This document shows, piece after piece, positions 17,815 through 26,198 of a stretch of DNA of 64,000 bases (its first letter is position 1; each line of letters opens with the position of its first letter). Location: NCBI GenBank assembly GCA_021776235.1, contig JAJFGG010000038.1, forward strand, positions 62,001-126,000. The letters run 5' to 3'. Source of the DNA: Alphaproteobacteria bacterium (GTDB lineage: Bacteria > Pseudomonadota > Alphaproteobacteria > GCA-2731375). Below the pieces are notes generated by a model that saw only the letters and a program-made list of their open reading frames with translations, was not told the DNA's origin and searched no databases. A program made the translations under genes and the position numbers.

Positions 17815-17856
17815 CTGGGGAAGGGGGCGCCACGCTGGTTCCCCCTTTTCTTTTTT
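17815..17856 (+). terminator. intrinsic terminator/attenuator after rubrerythrin
   Basis: AAGGGGG (17821-17827) pairs with CCCCCTT (17841-17847) and is followed by an almost unbroken T-run to 17856. An alternative GGGGAA/TTCCCC pairing exists just outside. It lies between rubrerythrin and the Fe-S gene, so it would leave rubrerythrin far more abundant than the downstream genes, with some read-through. Confidence 0.75.
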
Positions 17857-17939
17857 CCTGGAAGCGGTTATTGGGAAACCTTCCAGAGAATTTATGTCGA
17901 TAGCAAATCCTCCGTGGATAGAGAGGGGAGATATTCGTG

Positions 17940-19295
17940 ATGAGTAAGGAAGGCAGCCTGGAGGCCCCGACCCGCCATCCCATTCCCTGGACCGATCCGG
18001 GCTTTCTCGATACGGGCAAGATCGACGCCGAAATGCGCCGGGTTTTTGACATTTGTCACGGTTGCCGCCGTTGCTTCAACCTCTGCGATTCGTTTCCCCG
18101 GCTATTTGATCTGATCGACGATAGCCCCTCCGGGGAACTGGATACGGTCCCTTCAAGCGAATTTTCCACGGTGGTGGATGCCTGCACATTTTGTGACATG
18201 TGTTTCATGACCAAGTGCCCCTATGTGCCGCCACACGAATTCGATCTGGATTTTCCACATCTGATGTTGCGCTATCGGGCCGCCGAGCATGCCGAGGGCA
18301 AGGTTGGGTTCCGCCAAAAGCAACTGGCCAAGACCGACCGCAACGGCAAATTGGCTGGAAAAATGGCCGGCCTGGCGAACTGGGCCACGGCGGAAACCAA
18401 CTCCGGCACGAGGAACATGCTGGGATATCTGGCTGGCATTCATCCCCAGGCAGCCCTGCCGAAATATCATGGCAAGACCTTACTGGACAGGTCGGCGGCG
18501 GCTCCCGCCTTGAATGCCGAAGCGCCGGCCTATGGCCGCAAAGCGGTGATCTATGCCACCTGCTTTGCCAATTACAACGAGCCCGCCATGGGCGAGGCAG
18601 CCCGCGCGGTCCTGGCCCATAATGGCGTGGAGACCCAGGTGGTCTATCCTTCGTGCTGCGGCATGCCCATGTGGGAACAAGGTGATCTGGCCCAGGTTGC
18701 CGAAAATGCGCGGAAGGTCGCCGGTGAAATGGCGGCCTGGATCGATCAGGGCCAGGCCATTATCGCATTGGTGCCGTCCTGCGCCTTGATGCTGAAGTTC
18801 GAATGGCCGCTGCTGTTGCCCGATGATGAGAACGTGCGCCGGCTGTCGGAAAATACTTACGACATTACCGAGTATATTGTTGCCTTGGCGCGGGAGCAGG
18901 GCCTGGCGCCGGGCCTGGCACCTTTGGCCGGCGGAGTGACATTGCATTTGGCTTGTCACGCCCGGGCCCAGAACATGGGGGCCAAGGGGGCCGAAATGTT
19001 ACGCCTGATACCCGACACGGACGTGGCCGTGGTCGAGCGTTGCTCCGGTCACGGCGGCGCCTGGGGGATCATGGCGGAAAATTTTGAGGTTGCCCTGAAA
19101 GTCGGCAAGCCGGCCGCCCGTCAAGCTTTGAAGGCGGACAACGCCTGGGTGGTATCGGAATGCCCCCTGGCGGCCACCCATTTGCGCCAGGGCATGGAGC
19201 GCCTGGGCAGCGAGATGCCCCGCACCGTGGCCCATCCCATAATGCTGCTGGCCCGGGCTTATGGGGTGGCGCAGGAGACCAGCGAGCCATCATGA
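17940..19295 (+). CDS. heterodisulfide reductase-related (CCG-domain) Fe-S protein
   Basis: A 451-residue cytosolic iron-sulfur oxidoreductase related to GlpC/HdrB. Two N-terminal cluster motifs are present: [11 protein letters not shown] (Cys 39, 42, 45, 49) and [13 protein letters not shown]. Two CCG-type repeats follow, one intact (TCFANY, then SCCGMP, then PSC) and one with CSGHGG in place of CCG, as in GlpC, ending SECPLA. These bind one or more catalytic or electron-transfer clusters. ATG at 17940 follows GAGGGGAG; a GTG at 17937 directly precedes it. It overlaps the DUF3501 gene as ATGA. It is a plausible electron donor to the rubrerythrin, by inference from gene order. Confidence 0.87.
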   Translation: MSKEGSLEAPTRHPIPWTDPGFLDTGKIDAEMRRVFDICHGCRRCFNLCDSFPRLFDLIDDSPSGELDTVPSSEFSTVVDACTFCDMCFMTKCPYVPPHEFDLDFPHLMLRYRAAEHAEGKVGFRQKQLAKTDRNGKLAGKMAGLANWATAETNSGTRNMLGYLAGIHPQAALPKYHGKTLLDRSAAAPALNAEAPAYGRKAVIYATCFANYNEPAMGEAARAVLAHNGVETQVVYPSCCGMPMWEQGDLAQVAENARKVAGEMAAWIDQGQAIIALVPSCALMLKFEWPLLLPDDENVRRLSENTYDITEYIVALAREQGLAPGLAPLAGGVTLHLACHARAQNMGAKGAEMLRLIPDTDVAVVERCSGHGGAWGIMAENFEVALKVGKPAARQALKADNAWVVSECPLAATHLRQGMERLGSEMPRTVAHPIMLLARAYGVAQETSEPS

Positions 19296-19888
19296 CGTCC
19301 AAACGCAGCATCCAACGCGATGACATCCAGTCTCTTGCCGTCTATGGCGCCGAAAGGCCGGAGCGGCGGCGGGCGATCATCGCCTATAAGCGTCACCGGC
19401 GCCTGGAGGTGGGACCGGTCGCCGCCTTCTATTTCGAGAATTACGCCACCATGCTGTCCCAGATCCAGGAAATGCTGTGGATCGAAAAAGGTGGCGAGGA
19501 GCAAATTGCTGACGAATTGGCCGCCTATAACCCGTTGATCCCCCAGGGCCGGGAACTGGTTGCCACTTTGATGTTCGAAATTGCCGATCCGGACCGGCGC
19601 GCGGCGATGTTATCCTGGTTAGGCGGTGTTGAGGAGACGGTCAGCCTTGAAGTGGCCGGCCGAAAAATACTGGCCCGTCCCGATGCCGAAGACGGCATCG
19701 AACGCACCCGCGCGGACGGAAAAACCTCTTCCATCCATTTTCTTCATTTCCCATTTCAGGCGGAGCAGATTTCGGCCTTTCGCGCGCCGGGCGCCCGCGT
19801 TATCGCCGCCATCGAACACCCCGAATATGCCCACATGGCGGTCATGCCCGAGGCCATGCGTCAGGCCCTGGCCGAAGACTTCGACTAG
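19292..19888 (+). CDS. DUF3501 family protein
   Basis: A 198-residue soluble protein recognised as DUF3501 by its N-terminus (KRSIQRDDIQSLAVYGAERPERR) and its position after a CCG Fe-S protein and rubrerythrin, a combination I recall from other proteobacteria. The helix FYFENYATMLSQIQEMLWIE and the acidic end MRQALAEDFD are further family traits. No Cys, no membrane segment, and no recognisable catalytic motif are seen. The ATGA overlap with the Fe-S gene implies coupled translation and possibly a complex. Function is unknown. Confidence 0.85.
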   Translation: MTSKRSIQRDDIQSLAVYGAERPERRRAIIAYKRHRRLEVGPVAAFYFENYATMLSQIQEMLWIEKGGEEQIADELAAYNPLIPQGRELVATLMFEIADPDRRAAMLSWLGGVEETVSLEVAGRKILARPDAEDGIERTRADGKTSSIHFLHFPFQAEQISAFRAPGARVIAAIEHPEYAHMAVMPEAMRQALAEDFD

Positions 19889-19916
19889 GCCAAGTTTATG
19901 ATGTTGTCCAACGGTA

Positions 19917-20528
19917 TCAGCCGCCCAGGCCGGGCATGCTCACATATCCCGGTAAGGCTTCAATTCGCTTGAACCAGGCGTTCAACGCCCCATAGGGGGC
20001 CAATGAAATTTCGCCGGCCTCGGCCAACGCCGAGTAGGGATAACAGGCAATATCGGCGATGGTCGGGCGGCCAAGCGTCAGCCAATCGTGTTTGTCCAGC
20101 CAGTCATCCATGATGGTAAAGCTACTCCGGGCCGAAGCCTGGGCCTGGGTCAGGTTAACATCGCGCTTGAAAAGCATAACGGCGCGGGCCAAGGCGGGGC
20201 CGTTCCAAATTTCATTGGTGGCGAACGACAGCCACTGGGTAACCTTGGCCAGACCCGCCGCATCGCTGGGCAACCACTGTTCGCCGGAATGCTCGCCGCC
20301 ATACTTGCGCGCCAGATAGACCAATATGGCCTGGGAATCGTAAATCACAGTATCGCCGTCCTCCAGGACAGGCACCGTGCCCAGGGGATTGCGCGCCAGA
20401 TGCACGGCCGTCTTGTGCTCCATATCAGGTAGACTGACGGGCACGATCTCGTGCTCCAGCGCTAGCATGGACAACAACATGCGGACCTTATGGCAATTTC
20501 CCGATAGGGCGGCGTCGTAAAGTTTCAT
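19917..20528 (-). CDS. glutathione S-transferase family protein
   Basis: A 203-residue canonical GST. The thioredoxin-like N-terminal domain starts MKLYDAALSGNCHKVRMLLSM, with Ser or Cys near residue 9-11 as the possible glutathione-activating residue. NPLGTVPVLED and DSQAILVYLA supply the cis-Pro and gamma-glutamyl binding region. The helical C-terminal domain carries the N-capping TIADIACYPYSAL. I chose the ATG at 20528; the frame is open to 20576. It is convergent with the DUF3501 gene. The substrate is unknown. Confidence 0.88.
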   Translation of the reverse strand: MKLYDAALSGNCHKVRMLLSMLALEHEIVPVSLPDMEHKTAVHLARNPLGTVPVLEDGDTVIYDSQAILVYLARKYGGEHSGEQWLPSDAAGLAKVTQWLSFATNEIWNGPALARAVMLFKRDVNLTQAQASARSSFTIMDDWLDKHDWLTLGRPTIADIACYPYSALAEAGEISLAPYGALNAWFKRIEALPGYVSMPGLGG

Positions 20529-20683
20529 CTTGGTGTTCAATCCTTCGGTTAGACATTTCACAGCAGACTGGCGCAATTTCTATGCCGTCAGGCGAGGCGA
20601 CGATAGTATCATTCCGCCCCGAAAGAGGCCAATCCAGATCGTCGTCCCATTGCCCCGGATACGATGTTGAAGTCGCAGGCCGC

Positions 20684-20950
20684 GTCAACCCGCAAGACGT
20701 TCGCGACCCGCCGCGCCGGAGCAACGCCTTCCATCCATACGGTTTGTCCGCTGAACCGGGAACCCTTCTAAAGGCCGGGCTCCCCTGCGCATCGGCGGTC
20801 ATGCGCTTCCGGTTGGATGGCTCGGACCTGCAACTCGTCGCGGGGGCTCGGAGAAATTCGTTTGGCCTGGGTCTGGATGCAACCGGCCGGATGCTGGCAA
20901 TCGACATGGGCCTAAATGGCCGCGGTTTGCGCCCTGGCGAAAATGCCTGA
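20684..20950 (+). pseudogene. fragment of a glucose/sorbosone dehydrogenase-type protein
   Basis: Between the GST and MDR genes (about 550 bases) the plus frame ending at 20950 reads RFRLDGSDLQLVAGARRNSFGLGLD, then TGRMLAIDMGLNGRGLRP. This matches the pattern of PQQ-type sugar dehydrogenase-like beta-propellers (LDGS-VAWGLRNPFGL-DGRL-DNG-RGSRP). Similarity starts at about 20684 and stops at a TGA; no propeller remainder follows. It therefore looks like a decayed remnant, not a working gene. The rest of the gap (20529-20683, 20951-21079) holds nothing I can name. Confidence 0.5.
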
Positions 20951-21079
20951 CGGCAAATACACCTGTCGCGCCAATTTTTTGCTATCCGAAATGCAGTCCC
21001 ATGCGGAGAATGAATGAGGCATCCTTTTGGGACGCCGGCAGTGCAATGTGGAATACGGCTCAGGTACAGGGATATGGCG

Positions 21080-22102
21080 ATGAAGCAATGGCAAATTACG
21101 GACGAATGGAGCTTCGAGGGACTGAAGCTGCGCGATGCGGAGCGACCGGAGCCAGGGCCAGGTGAAGTGCTGTTGAAGATGAAGGCGGTTTCGTTGAATT
21201 ACCGCGATTATCTGATGGTTGGCCGGGGTTACGGCCGGATGTCGGGCGAACTGCCCCTGGTCCCCCTCTCCGACGGGGTTGGCGAAGTGGTGGCCCTGGG
21301 CGCGGGCGTAGAGGACGTGGTCATTGGATCACGGCGCCTGCCCTGTTTCATTCAGACGTGGTTCAGTGGTGACATGGGCCCGGCGGGTTTCGCAGGCGCC
21401 CTGGGCGGTCCGCTGGATGGTACGGCGCGGGGATATATGCCGGTGCCCGTGGCCGCCTCGGTCCCGGTGCCGGAGCATTTGAGCGACGTGGAGGCGGCCA
21501 CCCTGTGCTGTGCCGCTATTACGGCCTGGAATGCCCTGGCCGAAATGCCGGCCACGGCGGCCGGCGGCGGCACCGTGGTAACCCAGGGCACGGGCGGGGT
21601 CTCGCTGTTCGCCCTGCAACTGGCCAAGGACCGCGGCGCCAGGGTTATCTCAACCTCGTCCAGTGCCGAGAAACTGGCCCGGCTGAAAGCCATGGGGGCG
21701 GACGAAACCATCAACTATCGGGAAGTGCCCGATTGGGGCAAGGCGGTGCTGGGACTGACGGACGGCCTGGGTGCGGATCTGGTGGTCGAGGTCGGGGGTG
21801 CCGACACCATCAGCCAATCCATGCGGGCCACTCGGGCCGACGGCACTATTTCGCTGGTCGGTAATGTGGGCGGCTCTGTCGCCGAGGTAAACCTGCCCCT
21901 GATTTTCATGTTCCGCAAACGCCTGGCCGGTATCAGCACGGGCAGCGTTGCCGACTTTCACGCCATGATGGCCCATATTGGCGAAACCGGCTTTCGCCCC
22001 GCCCTGGATGACCATATTTATGATTTCGATGGTCTAAGCCAGGCCCTGCAAGCACTCCCCAAGGGCCAGCATTTTGGCAAGATCGCCGTTCGGGTGGGTT
22101 GA
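21080..22102 (+). CDS. MDR-family zinc-less alcohol dehydrogenase/quinone reductase-like
   Basis: A 340-residue medium-chain dehydrogenase/reductase, NAD(P)H-dependent. The N-terminal GroES-like domain has NYRDYLMVGRGYG in place of the catalytic Cys of zinc ADHs. The nucleotide site is TQGTGGVSLFALQLAK. The sequence RVISTSSSAEKLARLKAMGAD is typical, as is DLVVEVGGADTISQS. The structural zinc Cys cluster is absent, so this is a quinone-oxidoreductase-type member. I chose the ATG at 21080 with AGGGA seven bases before; an ATG at 21074 is too close to that site. The substrate is unknown. Confidence 0.87.
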   Translation: MKQWQITDEWSFEGLKLRDAERPEPGPGEVLLKMKAVSLNYRDYLMVGRGYGRMSGELPLVPLSDGVGEVVALGAGVEDVVIGSRRLPCFIQTWFSGDMGPAGFAGALGGPLDGTARGYMPVPVAASVPVPEHLSDVEAATLCCAAITAWNALAEMPATAAGGGTVVTQGTGGVSLFALQLAKDRGARVISTSSSAEKLARLKAMGADETINYREVPDWGKAVLGLTDGLGADLVVEVGGADTISQSMRATRADGTISLVGNVGGSVAEVNLPLIFMFRKRLAGISTGSVADFHAMMAHIGETGFRPALDDHIYDFDGLSQALQALPKGQHFGKIAVRVG

Positions 22103-22141
22103 CCCAGGGCATTAGGAACGGCGGGCAACCGGCGGTCGTGG

Positions 22142-22903
22142 TCACCAGGCCAGAATGGCCAGAATTGTTGTGAAGGCGCCAGTTGCCAGCAGAATGGCCA
22201 GGACCAGTGTGCGAAACACTGTTTCATTCAGTTTGCCCGCGATGCGATGGCCGACCGCTGCACCCAGTATCGTTGGCAGGGCGGCCAAAGCGGCAGCCTG
22301 CCAAATCTGAAAGCTTATGGCGCCTGCGGCCGCCTGCAGGGCAAGGGCGGCGCCATAGGAAAGGGTGAAAAGGCAAAGCATGCAGGCGCGCAGGGGGGCT
22401 TTCGTCATGCCGCTGGCCGATAGGTAGAGCATCACCGCCGGTCCCGGCATAGCCAGTGCGGTCGTCATGGCGCCCGATAGGATCCCGGTCAGCACCTCGA
22501 ATAGCGGCCGGGCCGGCTGGCCGCCTGGTTTGGCGAAGACACGGCGCGTTTGCACGACCAGCCAGAGCGCAAAAAACAATATTATCAGGCCCACGGCAAG
22601 GCGCACCCATTCCAGACTGGCCTGCTGGAATATCAGTAATCCAATGGGAAATCCCAGCAGGCTGCCCACGCACAGGCGGGTCAACGGCCCCCGTGGCGCC
22701 TGCCGCCACAGGCCCGGCACCAGCACCAGCGAGACCAGCAAATTGAGAATGATGGTCAGACCGACGGCGCCCAGATTGCCCATCACCAGCAACAGGAACG
22801 GCAGAGCGATGATGGCGAAGCCGAAGCCGGTTGCTGCCTGGGCCAAAGCGGCGAAGAAAGCAATCGCGGCAATCAGGATGGTGTTGGTAATGATCGGGTC
22901 CAT
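22142..22903 (-). CDS. sulfite exporter TauE/SafE family permease
   Basis: A 253-residue integral membrane protein of about eight helices, starting with ALAQAATGFGFAIIALPFLLL, the first conserved TauE/SafE motif, and with the repeat motif GILSGAMTTALAMPGPAVMLYL in the second half. These permeases export sulfite, sulfoacetate or other organic anions. I chose the ATG at 22903, seven bases after the LysR stop, because the longer frame overlaps LysR and adds no membrane segment. It is co-transcribed with the LysR gene. Confidence 0.87.
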   Translation of the reverse strand: MDPIITNTILIAAIAFFAALAQAATGFGFAIIALPFLLLVMGNLGAVGLTIILNLLVSLVLVPGLWRQAPRGPLTRLCVGSLLGFPIGLLIFQQASLEWVRLAVGLIILFFALWLVVQTRRVFAKPGGQPARPLFEVLTGILSGAMTTALAMPGPAVMLYLSASGMTKAPLRACMLCLFTLSYGAALALQAAAGAISFQIWQAAALAALPTILGAAVGHRIAGKLNETVFRTLVLAILLATGAFTTILAILAW

Positions 22904-22910
22904 GGCCGGG

Positions 22911-23816
22911 TCAGGGTAGGTCCCAGTACGGCTCCGGGCCAAAGCGCGTGGCCAGGAAATCCACAAAGGCCCGAACCTTTGGCGTCAGATGGCGGCGGTG
23001 GGGATAGGCGGCATAGATGGCATGGGTTTGCGGCACGCATTCAGTCAGAAATTCCACCAGGGTACCGGCCCGCAGGTCTTCGCCGACAATAAAGCTTGGT
23101 AACGCGACGATACCGGCGCCGGCGACGGCGGCATCCCGCAGTACCTCGCCGTTATTGGCGCGGAGATTGCCGCGCAGGGGGATCGAGACCGGCCCCTTGG
23201 CACCGTTGAGGACCCAATCCGTGCCGCTGGCGCGGTAGAGATAGCCAAAACAATTATAGTGGCGCAGATCCTCGGGCTTCTCCGGGGTGCCGTGGCGCCG
23301 TAGATAGTCCGGCGCGGCACATAGTACGGCCCGCGATGGGGCCAAACGGCGGACGATTAATGAACTGTCCACCAAGGCTGCGATCCGTATGGCGACATCG
23401 AAGCCTTCCTCCACCAGATCACTGAAGCGGTCATCCAGCACCAGATCAACGTCGATCTGGTCATAGGACTGCAGAAAATCAGCGATCACCGGGCCCAGAT
23501 GCAGGGTGCCGAAGGTCATTGGCGCGTTCACCCGCAACCGGCCGCGCGGCTCCGCTGCCATGCTGCCGACCTCGTCCGCTGCCGCCCGGGCCTCTTCCAC
23601 GATGCGGGCACAACGTTCGTAGAAAACCGCGCCGACCTCGGTCAGGGACAACTTCCGCGTGGTCCGGTTCAACAGACGCGCGCCCAGCCGGTCCTCCAGA
23701 CGCCCGACCTGCTTGGACACGGCCGATTTTGACAGGCCCAGCGCCTGGGCAGCGCCGGTGAAGCTGCGTTGCTGCACGACCTTGGCAAAGACCGCCATTT
23801 CGCTCAAATTGTCCAT
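22911..23816 (-). CDS. LysR-family transcriptional regulator
   Basis: A 301-residue LTTR. The winged helix-turn-helix is at about 3-62 (FAKVVQQRSFTGAAQALGLSKSAVSKQVGRLEDRLGARLLNRT), with a co-inducer domain from about 90. The FGYLY and GIVALPSFIVGEDL segments are typical of the type that regulates oxidoreductases (DhaR/AaeR-like). ATG at 23816; a GTG at 23822 is in frame. It is followed at seven bases by the TauE permease and is divergent from the glutathionyl-hydroquinone reductase-like gene across 153 bases, so either could be its target. Confidence 0.9.
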   Translation of the reverse strand: MDNLSEMAVFAKVVQQRSFTGAAQALGLSKSAVSKQVGRLEDRLGARLLNRTTRKLSLTEVGAVFYERCARIVEEARAAADEVGSMAAEPRGRLRVNAPMTFGTLHLGPVIADFLQSYDQIDVDLVLDDRFSDLVEEGFDVAIRIAALVDSSLIVRRLAPSRAVLCAAPDYLRRHGTPEKPEDLRHYNCFGYLYRASGTDWVLNGAKGPVSIPLRGNLRANNGEVLRDAAVAGAGIVALPSFIVGEDLRAGTLVEFLTECVPQTHAIYAAYPHRRHLTPKVRAFVDFLATRFGPEPYWDLP

Positions 23817-23969
23817 CGCCACCAGTCTTGCCGGATTTTGGGAAACAGTGATGCGCTAGATAGCAGTTTTGTTTCCTGTTGCGAACAATATTGTTCGTCT
23901 TCCAACCCTGGTCCGCGGCGTCGTTCGGCGCTAGGTTGACGGTGAAAGCGGCATTGAGGGAGGACGGTT

Positions 23970-24926
23970 ATGGGTATCATGGTGCAAGGGGAATGGCGGC
24001 AGGAGGATTTCGCCCAGCGCAATAAAATGGGCAACTATGTGCGCGCCGGCGCCGCGTTTCGCAATCGAGTTGGCGAGGCCGGGTTCCCGGCCGAGGCCGG
24101 TCGCTATCATCTGGTTGTCGCGCATGCCTGTCCCTGGGCGCACAGAACCTTGATCTTCCGGGCACTGAAAGGTTTGGAAGAGGTCATATCCGTGGCCTAT
24201 GTAGAACCTTTGATGCTGGAGAACGGTTGGGTTCTTATGAATGGCGGCGATCCGGTTACCGGGGCAAAGTATACCCATCAAATCTATGCCCAGGCGGCGC
24301 CGGATTATTCAGGCCGCTGCTCGGTCCCTGTCTTGTGGGACAAGACGTTACACACCATCGTCAACAACGAATCTTCTGAAATTATCCGCATGTTCAACAG
24401 TGCCTTTGATGATCTGGCGACAAAGGTGGTACCGGACCTGTATCCGGAAAATCTGCGCGCCGAGATCGATGCGGTCAACGATGTCGTTTATAACTATATC
24501 AACAATGGCGTTTACAAGGCCGGCTTTGCCACCACACAGGAAGCCTATGAAACGGTTTTTTCGGTGCTGTTCCAGACCCTGGACGAAATGGAGGCGCGGC
24601 TGGACGGGCAGCGTTATTTGACCGGCCCGCGAATTACCGAGGCCGATTGGCGATTGTTTGCAACACTGGTGCGCTTCGATGCGGTTTACGTGGGGCATTT
24701 CAAGTGCAATCGTCAGCGGATCGCGGAATTCCCAAATCTGTCGAACTATCTGCGCGAGCTGTACCAGTGGCCCGGTATTGCCGGAACGGTCGATATCCCG
24801 CGCATCAAGCAGCATTATTATGGCAGCCACACCGCGATAAATCCGTTTGGCATTGTCCCGGTGGGCCCGGATCTGGATTTCGATGGGGCCCATGACCGCG
24901 GCCGCCTGCCAAAAGATGACGGTTAG
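23970..24926 (+). CDS. glutathionyl-hydroquinone reductase-like GST (Xi class)
   Basis: A 318-residue GST-fold protein. The N-terminal thioredoxin domain has HACPWAHRT at about residue 50; the CPWA motif marks S-glutathionyl-(chloro)hydroquinone reductases, which use the Cys to remove glutathione from quinol adducts. CSVPVLWDK and NNESSEIIRMFN give the glutathione site, and the C-terminal domain carries ITEADWRLFATLVRFDAVYVGHFKCN, a strongly conserved region of the class. GGAGGA precedes the ATG. The divergent LysR gene is a candidate regulator. Confidence 0.9.
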   Translation: MGIMVQGEWRQEDFAQRNKMGNYVRAGAAFRNRVGEAGFPAEAGRYHLVVAHACPWAHRTLIFRALKGLEEVISVAYVEPLMLENGWVLMNGGDPVTGAKYTHQIYAQAAPDYSGRCSVPVLWDKTLHTIVNNESSEIIRMFNSAFDDLATKVVPDLYPENLRAEIDAVNDVVYNYINNGVYKAGFATTQEAYETVFSVLFQTLDEMEARLDGQRYLTGPRITEADWRLFATLVRFDAVYVGHFKCNRQRIAEFPNLSNYLRELYQWPGIAGTVDIPRIKQHYYGSHTAINPFGIVPVGPDLDFDGAHDRGRLPKDDG

Positions 24927-24973
24927 GGTCATTCCAGGATGGTTCAGACGATATCGACATTGGGGAGGCGTAA

Positions 24974-25414
24974 ATGGCTTTCAGTATGACCAAGGCGGAG
25001 CGCGAGGCTTTTTTGCAGGCGGCGCGAATTGGCGTCCTCGCCATACCCGAGACCGGCCGTGGGCCGCTGACCAGCCCGGTCTGGTACGATTATCTGCCGG
25101 GGGGTGATTTGTGGTTTTTGACCCAAAGCACGGCGCGCAAAGGCCACTTGCTGCAACCGGGCGTCCGGGTCAGCCTGTTGGTTCAGGAAACCGCTTCGCC
25201 CTATCGTTATGTCTCCGTTGAAGGGCCGGTTTCCGCCATCGCGCCGTCGGATCTGTTGGCCGATCTGCAACCCATGGCGCAACGTTATCTGGGTCAGCAG
25301 GGCGGCATTGATTATGCCGCCAGCCTGGCCGAGAGTTACGCCCGTGGTCATGCCATCAAGGTCTTCGTCAGCCTGGAACGCTGGTTGACCGTGGATTACG
25401 CAAAGCGCGGTTAA
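24974..25414 (+). CDS. pyridoxamine 5'-phosphate oxidase-like flavoprotein
   Basis: A 146-residue split-barrel FMN-binding protein. The FLQAARIGVLAIPETGRGPLTSPVWYDYLPGG start is typical of the PPOX/F420-like small proteins, as are the WFLTQSTARKGHLLQ segment (a flavin phosphate site) and the YRYVSVEGPV strand. It lacks the C-terminal region of true PdxH and so is unlikely to make PLP. GGGGAGG lies six bases before the ATG. It follows the glutathionyl-hydroquinone reductase gene by 47 bases and may be co-expressed. Activity is unknown. Confidence 0.78.
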   Translation: MAFSMTKAEREAFLQAARIGVLAIPETGRGPLTSPVWYDYLPGGDLWFLTQSTARKGHLLQPGVRVSLLVQETASPYRYVSVEGPVSAIAPSDLLADLQPMAQRYLGQQGGIDYAASLAESYARGHAIKVFVSLERWLTVDYAKRG

Positions 25415-25505
25415 AGTTGTTTCCGTGCCTATGCGTTTAATGACGACGGCCACCATAAGGCAAACTAAACCCGTGGTCCCGTCCCCTTGGCGTTATTCAG
25501 GCGGA

Positions 25506-25605
25506 GGCAGACGCAGCCGTCTGTCTAAGTGCAGGGCCGGGTGTCATCGGTGTGAACTGACAGAAGCCATACTCCGTCAGCCCACGCTATTGACACCTGG
25601 CCCTG
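25506..25605. repeat. strongly folded intergenic element (RNA gene or palindromic repeat)
   Basis: In the 211-base gap between the convergent PPOX and secreted-protein genes, two structures adjoin. GGCAGACG/CGTCTGTC (25506-25525) has a 4-base loop. A 15-bp arm, CAGGGCCGGGTGTCA (25532-25546), pairs with TGACACCTGGCCCTG (25591-25605) apart from one G-T/A-C position. Inside it CTGACAGA (25557-25564) pairs with TCCGTCAG (25573-25580). It could be a small RNA on either strand, a bidirectional terminator, or a REP/MITE-like unit; the strand cannot be decided by eye. Confidence 0.55.
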
Positions 25606-25625
25606 GGAATTGATGTCGCTTTAAG

Positions 25626-26069
25626 TTATTCCATCTTGATTATGATGCCGTCGACACCCACGGATAGCATGACGCCTTTACGTTTGGCGGTAAGGCGAAT
25701 AAGCACACCTTTGTTGTTCTCCATTACGATGCCGCCTGAGCTCATATCTATGAAGGCCACGCCGGCTCTGGTTTGCACATAACCGCCCCCGAAGTCATCG
25801 ATATTGGTCAGTTTATAGACCTCTCCTGTCGCCTCAATCGAGGACACGCCAATACCGCCGACGCCCAAGCCACCGATCTTGAAGGGGTAGGCCTTGCCTT
25901 GGAAGTTGAGGGTGCCGCCGCCGAAATTGCCGCTGGCGAGAAAAGCGACCTGTACCTGATCGATGGCCACCGTGCCGACGACTTTTTCCTCTTGTGCAAT
26001 CGCCGAACCGCCCGTGGCCAAGGCAAAAATCATGGCTAACAAGCCCGCCGCAAATTTTAGTCGAAACAT
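25626..26069 (-). CDS. secreted protein of unknown function, glycine-rich beta domain
   Basis: A 147-residue protein with a clear signal peptide (MFRLKFAAGLLAMIFALATGGSAIAQ) and a small beta-rich domain. Near its start is VAIDQVQVAFLASGNFGGG, then GGLGVGGIGVSSIEATGEVYKL, suggesting a compact periplasmic barrel or sandwich. I do not recognise the family. ATG at 26069 with AAGGAGA upstream; a longer frame (26132) has no support. It is monocistronic and convergent with the PPOX-like gene. Its likely place is the periplasm. Confidence 0.78.
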   Translation of the reverse strand: MFRLKFAAGLLAMIFALATGGSAIAQEEKVVGTVAIDQVQVAFLASGNFGGGTLNFQGKAYPFKIGGLGVGGIGVSSIEATGEVYKLTNIDDFGGGYVQTRAGVAFIDMSSGGIVMENNKGVLIRLTAKRKGVMLSVGVDGIIIKME

Positions 26070-26198
26070 GCAATATCTCCTTGATGTCGTGTCCGGTCTA
26101 CGTAACGCACAGCATTGCAATCCACAAGACATTACCTAGAGAATGTCATGCTCCATGGCTGGCACCGTATCCGCAATGCAGCCGGCCCCGGAAATGCT

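Noticed and set aside
24974-25414. True pdxH
   Set aside because: Too short (146 residues) and lacking the C-terminal PdxH region; kept as PPOX-like.
25415-25625. 6S RNA gene
   Set aside because: Folded shape raised the idea, but no long bubble-containing rod is visible and the usual zapA/5-formyl-THF ligase neighbours are absent.
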